DNA from: Heliocidaris erythrogramma
Lineage: Eukaryota; Echinodermata; Echinoidea; Camarodonta; Echinometridae
Direction of reading: 5' to 3'
Assembly: GCA_025617745.1 (NCBI GenBank)
Contig: CM046855.1
Span: forward strand, 45,003,313-45,067,312
Length of the DNA stretch: 64,000 nucleotides
The position numbers were made by a program, and so were the translations under genes. This document shows positions 33,183 through 44,339 of this stretch, piece by piece (the first letter of the stretch is position 1; every line of letters starts with the position of its first letter). The notes beneath the pieces were generated by a model. It made no database searches, was not told the origin of the DNA, and worked only from the letters and a program-made list of their open reading frames with translations.

Positions 33183-33430
33183 GATCCGCCGGACAATAGT
33201 CTAGCAGATGACGAGGTAGCTGGAGATCCGCCAGACAACAGCCTAGCGGGTGACGAGGCAGCTGAAGACTTGCCACATGACAGCCTAGCAGATGACGAGG
33301 AAGCTGGAGATCCGCCAGACAACAGCCTGGTGGGTGACGAGGCAGCTGAAGACTTGCCACATGACAGCCTAGCAGATGACGAGGTAGCTGGAGATCCGCC
33401 AGACGACAGCTTTCCAGTAACTGGTGACAA
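33183..33430 (+). repeat. 42-bp repeats after the protease
   Basis: About six copies of a 42-bp unit that would encode variants of DSLADDEVAGDPPD, an acidic 14-residue repeat. Unusual in Ty3/gypsy elements. Confidence 0.75.
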
Positions 33431-33889
33431 CCCAAGGGGAGATGATCGAGACACTACACAAAAACCTTGCTAGGGCCATTTGAGCCGAACAGTTGAACAC
33501 TTAACACAAGGAGAACTTGAATTGTCGAAAAACGACTTGGTTGTGAACTGTAGTTTTTAGCATGTTGTTGATTTTCATATGTTGTATATAAGCTCGAGTA
33601 GTGCTGTTGACCAGTCGTCATAAGAAAGTGTGACGACGATACAGATGTTTTCATAAGTCGTAAAGGGAAGAATATGTCATAAAAGGTGAATAGTTGATAG
33701 TTCTGTTTGTTTATAAGCCTAGTGATATTTGGAGACGGGTAATGGCAGAAAGCGGGAGATAGAATTGTACGTCGAGAAGTGTTGATCATAATGTTCTACG
33801 TAAGAAAGTGCATGCTGATTTTTGTTTTAAGCTGTCAATAATTGTGGATTTGTTAGCTTGGGGACCAAGCTTGGGAGAGAAGGGGGTCG
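33431..33889 (+). other. Non-coding 3' part of the LTR element
   Basis: No pol-like frame seen. Ends in the purine tract next to the 3' LTR. Confidence 0.7.
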
Positions 33890-34746
33890 TGTAACGAACC
33901 TGTGCTAAATATTTTAGCACTATCCTGTAGTAATGGATGGGTATAAGTAACAGCACATCCGCTATAACGTGTAGACCAATGGGGATTGCAACGTATCGGT
34001 ATAGGTACTGCTTAATGAAGGAAAATTAGCATAATTCGCATATTCAAATTATATGGGGGGTTTGTCATGACTAATTTTGATAGATTATTTGTTGGACAAG
34101 TTATCTGGACGGGAATCAGTGGTTACATTTGATAATTCAGTCGGGGTTATATTGTTTTAAGCGAAAGTGTTGTTTTTACTAACTGTTTTCACAATGATTT
34201 GTCATATGGGTAAATATTGGAATACAAATTGTGTATGGGAGGATTATGTGCTTAGGACTAGCCATCACATTGTATCCGCCCCCTGAGTAGCCCGATCAAT
34301 CTCACCGAGATTTGGCTTCCACCCTGTAACCTGTACTCTTGTGTTGCCTAAAGGTAATGATTAAACATGCTTTTCAACTGAAAATGATGGTTCCAGACTA
34401 ATTCCTTTGCATAATTAGTTCAATTGATTAATTAACATTAGGGCTTCGAAAGACGATGAATGCTAATGAATGATCTTCAATTGAGTGACTGATTGTTCGA
34501 AGGATGATCAATTGTCTGCTGCTGTGCCGAGGCGAGAAGGGTGATCAATTGAAATCGACGGATGGGTGATTGCTGGTAGATCTGGTGGTGAGCAGTACCT
34601 GACGGTTGGTGATGGTTGTATGCCGGTAACTCCAGCCATCAGCAGCGGTCATATATTTTGACCAAACGGACGGGGAGCTCGGCAAGGCACGGGGCATCCT
34701 GACAAGATTGCCGTGTCAGCTGGCGTGGCGAACCGTGGCCGTTACA
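33890..34746 (+). repeat. 3' LTR
   Basis: 857 bp, partner of 29050-29913. It ends GTTACA directly before the duplicated ATAT and spacer A13. Confidence 0.9.
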
Positions 34747-35809
34747 ATATGCAATATGAATGCAATGCAGCTCCAACACCTGTCAAAGCATATTATCATA
34801 ATATCCAGACATCACCACCATCATTGGCGTTACTGGTGGGGGTGGGCTTATTCCACGCCCCGCCACTTCTACACCCCCCCCCCCCCATCCCCCCCCCCCC
34901 AAGCAAATAGGGGGAAATGAAATACCTACACGATAGGCCAATAGAAACTGAAGGAGGCAGACATAATCTGAAGAAGAAGAAGAAGGGAGGCTAAGGCGTT
35001 CTTCTACCGGGTGCCTACCATTCCCATGCCGGCAGGCCAGGCGGGGTTAAGATGTAGTGGTCCCCTCGAATTTCAGCTGCCTTTTGAAAATTGCCATTAG
35101 CAGTTCTAAACGACCTCGATTCGAGACAAGAGGGCCCACAACCGCAACGGTGCCTCGGTCTTCCAATCGAAGAGGAACAAAAAATTTGGAGGTATCCAAA
35201 TCCCATTGACTTGCCTGTTATGAGGGGCAAAAACAGAGGGGGTTCTTGCTTCCCAATTATAGAGGTCCACGTGCTGAAGGGAGCACTCGGTGTTCGTCTA
35301 CCGGGACGCTGGCCATTCCCAGGCTGCTGGGTAAGGCCGAGGCGGGGGCTTGAAATACCTTCTTTCAAATTTTCTGCAGCCTCGGCTAAGACGACGGCCC
35401 TGCTCGTCCCGCATTGGCGGCATTCTGCAGGTCACCTCAGCGTTCCGTAACCGCGCCGGAGCTCCTGGCCGCCGCGGTCGCTCTTCGGAAGTAACGTTAC
35501 CGTAATTCCAAGCAATCAACTTGTCTATGAAAAGAGTGCCGGAATATAGAAAATCCACGACATACAACCACCCGAACTAAATCCATTTTATTTACCGGAT
35601 AAACACAATTGATGACGTTACATTTTGCTTGAAAGAGAAATGTGAAAGATGACTGTCATGTTGTTACACTTACAGTCAAATGGTAAATTTGGTTTAGCCG
35701 GTCAAATAATTTAGCCGGTCAAACAATTTAGCCGGTCAAACAATTTAGCCGGTCAAACAATAATATTTAGCCGGTACATTGTTTTATTATTGATTGAAAT
35801 ACACGGTTG
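34747..35809 (+). repeat. Array spacer A13 (full, gene-proximal type)
   Basis: Resumes exactly where A12 stopped, so the LTR element sits at an A12/A13 junction. The C-tract is interrupted by AT. It is otherwise close to A1 and A11. Confidence 0.85.
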
Positions 35810-35819
35810 TATATAAATA
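35693..35819 (+). promoter_or_regulatory. Array gene promoter 5: five boxes plus TATA
   Basis: Five well-kept boxes, then TATATAAATA at 35810-35819. Confidence 0.65.
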
Positions 35820-35912
35820 GATGAAGACATTAAATTTTTGTTTAGAAACGCAATAGACACTGTAGCTGCTTGTACATGTACAATATACCGAGACTTAAGG
35901 AAAATTAAACAG

Positions 35913-36236
35913 ATGGAGTTGGTAGACAATGTTGAAGATATGGAATGGCAACATTCGATTGAGGAGAATTGCCAATGTCAATATTTGACTACGTCATCCA
36001 CTGCCCACCAAACAGCAACTCTTTCGCCCAAACCCCTCAGTTTAGACGTGGACTCTCAGAAACTTTCAAACGCGGAAGAGTCAATGGATTGGCAGCATTT
36101 TAGTGAAGAGTTCCTTTACAGGCAAAACTCAATAGACGACACTCCGCCTAAAAAGACAACATCCACACCCCAAGATCTAAGTTCCGACTTAGAAAATCTA
36201 AAGATTTCAGATGACGATCCCATGGAATTAGTGTGA
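35913..36236 (+). CDS. Array gene copy 5, 107-aa acidic protein
   Basis: Same protein as copies 1, 2 and 4, but sharing two synonymous changes with copy 3. Without the LTR element it lies about 3.0 kb after copy 4, the same interval as copies 3 to 4. Confidence 0.65.
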   Translation: MELVDNVEDMEWQHSIEENCQCQYLTTSSTAHQTATLSPKPLSLDVDSQKLSNAEESMDWQHFSEEFLYRQNSIDDTPPKKTTSTPQDLSSDLENLKISDDDPMELV

Positions 36237-36777
36237 TTTGCTTGAGTAACCCGAGAGTGAAAACGTGAGCGGCCGCGTACCATGCAGTGTACATAGTGCG
36301 TAATCTGTCTTCCGTATCAACTCGTCCAGTAAACTTTCTCACTTTCTGTCAGCGTCCGAGATCAAGTGAGTGGCTACACTTCGTCCAATTATTGATGGTC
36401 CTGTATTTGCCTAGCTGTGTTCCCGTTTGCCATTCTTCTACGTACGTCATCGTCATCGTTAACGTTTCATCATTCTTGTCTTGTCTTCAGATTACTTTGT
36501 CATCCGATCGTCCCTTTCGGTCCCACCTTAGCCCGGGACTTAGGTATATATTGCCAGCACCCCAGTGCTTCTTGGTGTGACTGTTTGGCAGTGAACTGAT
36601 CTGGTTGTGTTTGTGATGTTCTTGATATCTACAACCTCGACCTCGCTCCAGCTTCATCTCAAAAGGTCGGTTCAACATCTTCCACCCCCCCCCCCCCCCC
36701 CTTTCGCCCGTTAACCTTCTGTAATTCATCGGCTATCGTAACCTCCAATAATATTCAGCAATAGCGACCCACCTGGT

Positions 36778-37233
36778 GATGAATGCAGTGCAGCTCCAAC
36801 ACTTGTCAAGCATAATATCCAGATATCACCACCATCATTGGCGTTACTGGTGGGGTGGGCTTATTCCACCCCCCGCCACTTCTCCCGCTCCCCCCCCCCC
36901 CCCCCCCAGCAAAAAGGAAAAAATGAAATACCTACACGGTAGGCCAATTGCAATTTAAGGAGGCAGACTTCATCTGAAGAAGAACAAGAAGAAGAAGGGA
37001 GCCTACGGCGTTCTTCTACCGGGTGCCTGCCATTCCCAAGCCGGCAGGCCAGGCGGGGTGAAGAGGTAGCGGTCACCTCGAATTTCAGCTGCCTTTCGAA
37101 AATTGCCATTAGGAGTTCTAAACGACCTGGATTCGAGACAAGAGGGCACACAACCGCAACGTTGCCTCGGTTTTCCAATCGAAGAGGAACAGAATATTTG
37201 GAGGTATCCAAATCCTATTGACTTGCGTGTTAT
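36778..37233 (+). repeat. Array spacer A14 (diverged, truncated)
   Basis: Last spacer, clearly more diverged than the rest (several substitutions in the C-tract region, the GAA run and the first GC-rich half). It is cut at 37233 by a foldback element, which ends the array. Confidence 0.8.
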
Positions 37234-37899
37234 CCCTGATAGCAGAAAGTGGTAAAAATTACGTGATATTTACGTCGTGGTTTTCGTCTTTTTTACGTCC
37301 TGTAATTACGTCAATAAGACGACAACTTGCACCAACGCAAGACCTCAAGAGGACGTCTTATTTTGACGTCATCTGTACACTGCAAAAACTGAAGTGCTGA
37401 GCACTTTTTGAGGGCATGCATAGGGACTGCACTCAGAGTGTTATTGAATGCACAGAGCGTGCTATTTCAGCACTTTCACGGGAGCTGGACCGGCTCCTTA
37501 AACTGCTAAACATTCACACAATAAAATGATTTGGGCGAGGTTCGAACCAGGGTCCGCTGATCAAGAATTGCTGGCATTACCGCTAGACTAACTCACATTG
37601 TACGATTTAGAGCAGATCATATTGTTACATAGTGAATTTACGACACCACATAGTTCATGTTATCTACTTGACTCCCATGACTAAACTGGATTGCAAGAAG
37701 CATTTGTTAGTCCATCGGTAACGTCAGCGCCTCTCAATCAGCGGAACCTGGTTCGAGGCTCGCCACGGTCACATTTTTTTTTTTGCTGGTAAATTAGCAC
37801 ACTACAAGTGCTATAAACAGCATTTCAGGTGCAGTCACTATACATGCCCCTAAAAGTAGCACTTTAGTTTTTACGGTGTACAAGACGTAGAGATGACGT
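37234..37899 (+). mobile_element. Foldback/MITE composite a (right end missing)
   Basis: Starts CCCTGATAGCAGAAAGTG with the roughly 140-bp end rich in GACGT words, followed by an inner element (37375-37881). The right inverted end is present only as its first bases (AAGACGTAGAGATGACG). The inner element starts ACACTGCAAAAACTG and ends with the matching inverted motif. Confidence 0.75.
37531..37785. repeat. Inverted pair of tRNA-like arms inside the MITE
   Basis: On the minus strand (37600 to 37531) TTAGTCTAGCGGTAA and GGTTCGAAC resemble A and B boxes. On the plus strand (37705-37785) TTAGTCCATCGGTAA and GGTTCGAGGCT are followed by a run of T, a Pol III stop signal. The arms face each other and recur at 43556-43813 and 45244-45502. 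Confidence 0.6.
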
Positions 37900-39812
37900 A
37901 GCTTACACTATTTGTATATCCATGTCACCGGAATACCACGACACTATTCGACTAAACTCTGAACGTTAATACTCCCACATAACCTACACGGGGCCTGCAT
38001 TTTGGGCCTTGACGATTTCATTTTCTAATTTCAACAACCTACACACCACTATTATTTGTATCTACAGCAGTGAGAGGAACGTGGAAGAAATAATAGCAGT
38101 ATGATCAGACAAGTTTGCGCTTGAAAGGAGTGAGCCTTTACAATTACTGCATGGACTAAATTTGTTAACACTGATCATCGAAATGGAAAGTGTATCGCCA
38201 GTGTAGAGGACTCGAACAGGACTGCTCTATTCTGACAATATAATGTCGTATCCGAGAACGAACCTAGAACGCACGATTAAACCTGAAGAATCTTAGCGAT
38301 GAGAATGAACAACATATCTTCATCAATGATAGCCCAGAACTACTCCGGAAGGTTAGAAACAAATTCAAGAAAATCGTCGACAAAACGACCCAAGATGGAC
38401 GTATTTGCATCAGACTGAATGATGAAATGGGACGAGTGAATGGAACAAGAGGGAGAGAGAGAGAGAGACCTCAACAATTTGAGTAAGTATATATAAAATC
38501 CACTAATTCGTACTATGCGTCTAAGCAGAACATAAAATACGTACTTGTTTGCCCATTTCGACAAACTCTTCTGAAATAGAAATAGAATTATTATTACTAA
38601 GAATTCCAAGTTTATGCGAGTTTAGATCATAATTATGTTGACAATGTCATATAACATACGACTTTCTATAGTGGCTACTTACCAAATTAGTATTATTATC
38701 ATTTTATAAGTGACAGTATCTAAATTTCAGAGTTACCTCTTGTGTTATATAGTATTTATTCAATTGTATGCCTTGCTCTACCTATTATTTTTTTTATTGC
38801 GTTTTTCGTGTCATATTATGTGAGAGGCATGTAATGTACTTCAAAAAGCGCTACTTTGTATAAAATATAATCAGTGGAATCATATTGGATGTGGAGATGT
38901 TTCTTCCCGACAATATGATGATAGAACAATTTCTCAACTGGCAATGTCCCAAATGTATTTTGCAATAAATGCCATTTTGGAATACAGTGATACATTTATA
39001 AAAGATACAGGTGTGAATTTGAATGATAAACAAACGCTGACTTGAGCATACATGTCTGTAGAAATGGCTTCCCAAAGGTTAAAGGACTGATAATTTCACA
39101 TTTATATGTTCGAAGTCTAAGAAATAAGGGGGGATGATTTACAATTATTTTTGAAAATATCCATATGAAATACTGACCTTGTCAGGAACATGGTCAAGTG
39201 AAAACATCTGTAATCCACTGTTGCAAATTGATGAGCATCATTTTGAAAGACCGTCTGGATTAATCTCGTTGCAGAAAAGTGGTCAAATATCCACAGTACT
39301 ATGATATTTGATATCAGAATGCATGAGGTGGGAACGAAGAACTGGACGGTCATCTCAGATGAAAATGAAGGTATGAAATTTTCATTGCACTAAGGAAAGG
39401 CACACAAGTATGTCGGTGTGAGTGTGTGTGTGTGTGTGTGTGGGTGTGGGGGTGTGTGTGTGTGTGGGGGGGGTGTGTCTGTCTGTCTGAAAACACTTTG
39501 ATAACTGAATGAAATTCACAATGGCTGTAAGCTGGTCAGGAAGTTTATCTCTCTCTCTGCAATCAGGGAGGGGACTTATACGCTATTTTTATTCGAATCA
39601 ATGGGTTCTCCCCCTCCCCCATCCTATATGGGTGGATCGATTAGTTTGCGATAAGACAGAAGTATAACATATTGAATTGATGTGTAATAATCGTCATTAC
39701 AGAGACTGATCTTGTGGTGTTATGTACAAAGTGAGTGAATTGCACTGAGATTCAACATGTAAACGATTGCGGTGTCATAATATTTGGGTGTGGTTTGGGT
39801 AAATTCACTGAC
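37900..39812. other. Intergenic or intronic, no firm gene
   Basis: Open segments on the plus strand at 38268-38482 (followed by GAGTAAGTAT), 38873-39010 and 39271-39370 have splice-like edges, but more than one frame is open in each and I recognise no protein. (GA)n near 38452-38468 and (GT)n near 39418-39482. Confidence 0.4.
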
Positions 39813-39870
39813 CATTTTTCAGTGATGCATTCAGAATGTCATGAAGTTCCCAAGCGTTGATCTCCATGTC
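39813..39870 (-). CDS. Candidate calpain-type EF-hand exon (partial)
   Basis: A 58-nt minus-strand segment framed by a long polypyrimidine tract ending GGCAG and by the donor ATG|GTCAGT. It reads DMEINAWELHDILNASLKN, closely resembling the first EF-hand of the calpain penta-EF-hand domain (DMEI..xEL..ILN). This would be the Ca2+-binding C-terminal part of a cysteine protease gene. No catalytic exon (Cys, His or Asn region) was found in the window. The exons at 40992 and 42028 could be upstream, but the reading phase between 40992-41053 and this segment does not fit directly, so an intermediate exon or an error in my model is needed. Confidence 0.4.
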
Positions 39871-40991
39871 CTGCCAAAAAAAAGAAAAGAAAGAAAGAGC
39901 ACATTGCAGATTTATAAGCAAACTATCATTTCTAATTAGCTGGGTATATTGATTGTTTTTATGTGGATACAGTTAACTGTGCCGTTATTTCATAATGATC
40001 CCCTGAGGCCCTTAACTATTAGTTATCTACTATATTAATTGAAATAAAATCCATATTATTTTTGCATTCGATATAGGCGTACCTATAACAGCCAGGCGTG
40101 AAAAGTAAAACACAAAACATATAAAAGGGTCTCTTACAGCAAGAATTAGATAATCCCTAAGTCAAGTTCTTGAACGTACAAACTCTCAATTGTTCTTCTT
40201 GTTTCCTGCATGTTCAATGCGTAATGTATACCGCTTCTCAAAGGTAATGTGAAAAGGAAAAGGAAAATCACAAACGTATACTGGCATTCGGCTGAAATAG
40301 AACAATGAAAACAAAGTGTGGGAATCGTCGGTTGTCCAAGGTACCTTTGTTCCTTTTCACAAAGAGTACCTACCACATGGTGTAAAAGCCTCAACATTTT
40401 GAATATAATATTGCATTGTTGATATTTGTCGTTTTCATGCGGGCGTTTGAACCAACTTTGTCTTCTTATTATGCACCACCTTCTCCCATTATGCTTCTTG
40501 TGTCGACAAACCTTGGAAAGGTCCAAGAATATTACATATCACAGTGTCAAGTGTGCGTTGTGTTGCAGAATGCTGTACTCGAAAACCACATTGTAGTTTA
40601 CTCAAAATCGATTGTGTGTTGTAAAAACAAAATAAAATTTTGTGCACAATCCTTGAAAAAGGGTTATTGTATTCCATTTATAATTTGCACTTTTAAGGAC
40701 TATCGAATTCTTATGTTTTATATATACAATCCAGACAAATTTATTGAATTCGATATGTAAATATCAACTATAATCAAATGTAACGAAAAATCAAGTCGTT
40801 TTCAGCTATAAAGAAATGAATAAAATCTAGTAGTTTCAATTTGTAATATTTCACCCACTTCTTCTTGACTTTCTTCTCCTCCTTTTTTCTATTTCTCCTC
40901 ATGCTTTCCATGATTTTTCCTTTCATTATCTTCTCTCTCTCTCTCTGCTACTTCTGTAAAATGTATATTGGAACATAATTATTGTGCTTAC

Positions 40992-41053
40992 CGGACCAGA
41001 GAGTTTCTCGAAGGTATTTCGCAACCGATATCAACATCTTTTTCTCCTCCTCG
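40992..41053 (-). CDS. Candidate exon, possibly upstream of the EF-hand exon
   Basis: 62 nt between CAACAG and the donor G|GTAAGC. One frame reads EEEKKMLISVAKYLRETLWSG, comparable to the acidic stretch and helix before calpain EF-hand 1. It fits in phase with the candidate exon at 42028-42064. No independent proof. Confidence 0.25.
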
Positions 41054-42752
41054 CTGTTGAATTGATATTTCCAAAATGATGTTAATGTTTAAAAGAATGT
41101 GTAAAAGTACGATCGATAGGCGCTTATACGTTAGCACACACTGAAAACATAGCTCACACCGTCACACGAGGTATCGTTTGCTGTCGTTCACACCGCTTTA
41201 TCAGTGTATTTCGAGCGTTGTGAAAGAGAAATGTCGTTTAAAAAGTGATTGCGAAATGATTCTCGCTACCCCAAATACGCAATTTCGCCAACAGATGGCG
41301 TTTGTCATGCAAACCACGCACGCGCAGTGCTGACAATATCCCGATTGGGTCGACAAGTGTTTGTCTTTTTGCATTGAAAATGAACACAGGTATTACAAAA
41401 ATCCTCGAGTTTGAGTATAAATTAACCGACATGTTTGAAAAGATACCATCATTTATTGAGACAATTGGTTGCATTTTTAAAATTTAAGTGGTTTATGTGA
41501 TGCGATCCAAAAATTAAGCATTTTAGCACTCATTTTATTCATAAGCCGTAGCCAATACGGACCGGAAGTGAAGTTGCGAAGATGCGGACCATGCACAATA
41601 TTGCCATGCACAATATTGCCCTCTACGTCGAAAATTGCATATTTGAGGTAGCGAGAATTGCCTTCACAGGCTCAATTTGCGCAGATATTGACGAAATCGA
41701 ATTGACGCATCATGTGAGGCAAGCTTAACACTCTCACATGACGCGTCAAAGACCGCGACAGGCGATGACGCAGTCTTGCGTCAGCAATATTAATGACGCC
41801 CCGCGGGCAGAGGTTTAACCACAAATACTCTTCATAACATACCGACATGAAGAAAAATCAGTGGGATAACAGGATAATAAGAAATCAAAGTGAGAACCAG
41901 CTAAATATGTGAGACATAAAGGGACAATTACCCCCCCCCTCCTATTCGTACGTCTATACATTCGTGCATAATAAGCCGAGATGAAGAAAAATGATAAGAA
42001 AGGGTGTAATTAAGTTGCTTGCATTACCTGCCTGTGTGACATCTTAGAATGTTTGTTGATGGAACTACACGAGACAAAACAGAAAAGAAACATTTATCTG
42101 ATATTTATGGGGGAATACATCCCAGTTCATACGATTAAAGTCTAAACATGGCTTGGTATATAGAACTTCTTTTATGATCACTGCTAGCAAGACAAAAAGA
42201 TATTTTAATGCGGTTCCGGGGGAGGGACAGTGAGGCAATTTTCCCACTTATTTTCCCAAATGAACAAAAGTGGAATATATCTCCCCCAGTAAAAATGGTG
42301 CCCTCATTTAACCTTGTGTCTGACAATGCCCTTAAAAATCAATATTTGTCTCCTTCTTGACAAAAGCAGGCACCCCCTTTGTAATAAAATAAGTTATTAC
42401 TTGAAAAAATAATGTATGATAACAGGCTATTCCCTACGGGAGAGAGACACATGTTATATATTTTAAGATAATTTAAACAATTCGAGAACATCAGTTATTT
42501 CAAATGACCGGCTAATCAATATAATATTAGCTTAAGCCGACCGCCTCACGCTATACGATCTGTTTGCAGTCCCATTTAGGTAGAAATGTAATAGCATTTG
42601 ATTTGGACATTGAAACACAGGAAATATATTTGATTGATATTCTACATAGTTATCTAGATATAGTAAAATCGAAACCACGGATTATTGCGAGCCTTCTACT
42701 CGGAGGAAAGGCTAAATCGGCTTCAAGTCCTGGGAGAGTCCTAGAAGTTCTA
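41054..42752. other. Non-coding apart from the 42028 candidate
   Basis: No recognised gene. The words GCACAATATTGCC are duplicated near 41593-41622, and GACGC/GCGTC words are frequent at 41700-41810. A plus-strand frame at 41302-41487 has no recognised motif. Confidence 0.4.
42028..42064 (-). CDS. Candidate 37-nt exon
   Basis: Strong polypyrimidine tract and TAG before it, CAG|GTAATG after it. In the frame that continues into 40992-41053 it reads PSTNILRCHTG. Only splice-site quality and phase support it. Confidence 0.2.
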
Positions 42753-44251
42753 CACTGCAAAAACTGGGTGTTAAATCCAACAGCAATGGTGTTAAATTTA
42801 ACACTTTCTCGGGATCTAAAGAGGACGATTCCAACTGGTCTTACTTTACACCATTTTCTGGAATTAAAACAATTTAATTCCTCTTTTAGCGTTATTTTAT
42901 ATTAGTGCAAAAAATGGGGTGTTAAATCCAACACCAATGGTATTAAATTTAACATTTCTCGGGATCTATAGGACGATTCCAACTGGTCTTACTTAACACC
43001 ATTTTATGGAATTAAAGCAATTTAAAATTTAAAAGCAACAACACAATCTCATTCAAGCAACACCAACTACTGGAATTACACAAGTTAACTTCCACGTTTG
43101 GTGTCATGGAGACACCAAAGATAGGTTTATTTAACACCTTTTTCAAAATGCCAGCCAGCAAATTTGAATGGTGTTAAATGAACACCATCGAGAGTACATG
43201 CCTCAATTATTCAACACTAAGGGTGTTGTTTTCTTTTAATTCTCCACTGCCCTGATAGCAGAAAGTGGTAAAAATTACGTGATATTTACGTCGTGGTTTT
43301 CGTCTTTTTTACGTCCTGTAATTACGTCAATAAGACGACAACTTGCACCAACGCAAGACGTCAAGAGGACGTCTTATTTTGACGTCATCTGTACACTGTA
43401 AAAACCGAAGTGCTGTATATAGCACTTTTTGAGGGCATGCATAGGGACTGCACTCAGAGTGCTATTGAATGCACACAGCGTGCTATTTCAGCACTTTCAC
43501 GGGAGCTGGACCGGCTCCTCAAACTGCTAAACATTCATCAAAAGAAAAAAAATGATTTGGGCGAGCTTCGAACCAGGGTCCGCTGATCGAGAATTGCTTG
43601 CATTACCACTAGACTAACTCACATTGTACGATTTAGAGCAGATCATTATTGTTACATAGTGAATTTACGACACCACATAGTTCATGTTATCTACTTGACT
43701 CCCATGACTAAACTGGACTGCAAGAACCATTTGTTAGTCCATCGGTAACGTCAGCGCCTCTCAATGAGCGGAACATGGTTCGAGTCTCGCCACGGTCACA
43801 TTTTTTTTTTTTTGCTGGTAAATTAGCATACTACAAGTGCTATAAACAGCATTTCAGGTGCACGCCCCTAAGAGTAGCACTTTACTTTTTACAGTGTAGG
43901 CCTACAAGACGTAGAGATGACGTCAAAATAAGACGTCCTCTTGACGTCTTGCGTTGGTGCAAGTTGTCGTCTTATTGACGTAATTACATGACGTAAAAAA
44001 GACGAAAACCGCGACGTAAATATCACGTCATTTTTAACACTTTCTGCTATCAGGGAAGAGGAATGAAGACGTAGAGATGACATCAAAATAAGACGTCCTC
44101 TTGACGTCTTGCGTTGGTGCAAGTTGTCGTCTTATTGACGTAATTACATGACGTAAAAAAGACGAAAACCGCGACGTAAATATCACGTCATTTTTCAACA
44201 CTTTCTGCTATCAGGGTGGTGTATGAATTTTAACACCCTGGCTTTTGCAGT
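42753..44251 (+). mobile_element. Outer MITE-like element, ends ACTGCAAAAACTGGGTGTTAA
   Basis: The left end, CACTGCAAAAACTGGGTGTT, has a near-complement at the right end (AACACCCTGGCTTTTGCAGT, ending 44251). The left part is internally duplicated (42759-42905 and about 42908-43010). The composite at 43250 has inserted into it. Confidence 0.7.
43250..44216 (+). mobile_element. Foldback/MITE composite b, nested
   Basis: Left end CCCTGATAGCAGAAAGTG, inner element 43391-43898 with tRNA-like arms, right inverted end finishing at 44055, then a second tandem right end finishing at 44216. It lies inside the outer element 42753-44251. Confidence 0.8.
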
Positions 44252-44339
44252 CTATACGATTTTCTCCGATTTGAAGCTTTGGATTGATATGATGGTTTAT
44301 TTTAGCTGAATCCAAGAAATCATGAATATATTTGTAAAC

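Larger units (their letters stand above)
29050..34746 (+). mobile_element. Young LTR retrotransposon, Ty3/gypsy-like, gag and protease only
   Basis: 5' LTR 29050-29913 and 3' LTR 33890-34746 (about 860 bp each) both start TGTAAC and end GTTACA and differ at only a handful of positions. The insertion is therefore recent on an evolutionary scale. It is flanked by ATAT at 29046-29049 and 34747-34750. A primer-binding site matching a tRNA-Leu 3' end (TGGTGTCAGGAGTGGGAT) starts at 29916. A purine tract (GGGAGAGAAGGGGG) precedes the 3' LTR. Parts in order: LTR, minisatellite leader, gag-protease frame, acidic coding repeats, non-coding stretch, LTR. No RT, RNase H or integrase was seen, so it looks non-autonomous. 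Confidence 0.9.

Noticed and set aside
12705-36958. Long overlapping frames in the spacers on both strands (for example 152 aa plus and 183 aa minus)
   Set aside because: Those I checked start at TTG rather than ATG, overlap each other in several frames, and are open only because the GC-rich spacers lack stops. Near-identity between spacers reflects array homogenisation, not selection.
37705-37785. Functional tRNA gene
   Set aside because: A and B boxes are visible but no full cloverleaf with a matching acceptor stem. It repeats within MITE copies, so it is a tRNA-derived relic.
39180-39353. A further calpain EF-hand exon on the minus strand
   Set aside because: Only a loose resemblance (VDY..F pattern), and there is too little room for the missing EF-hands between it and the better candidate at 39813.
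38268-39370. Plus-strand multi-exon gene
   Set aside because: Splice-like edges exist, but alternative frames are equally open, phases give conflicting products, and no family is recognised. Kept only as a note.
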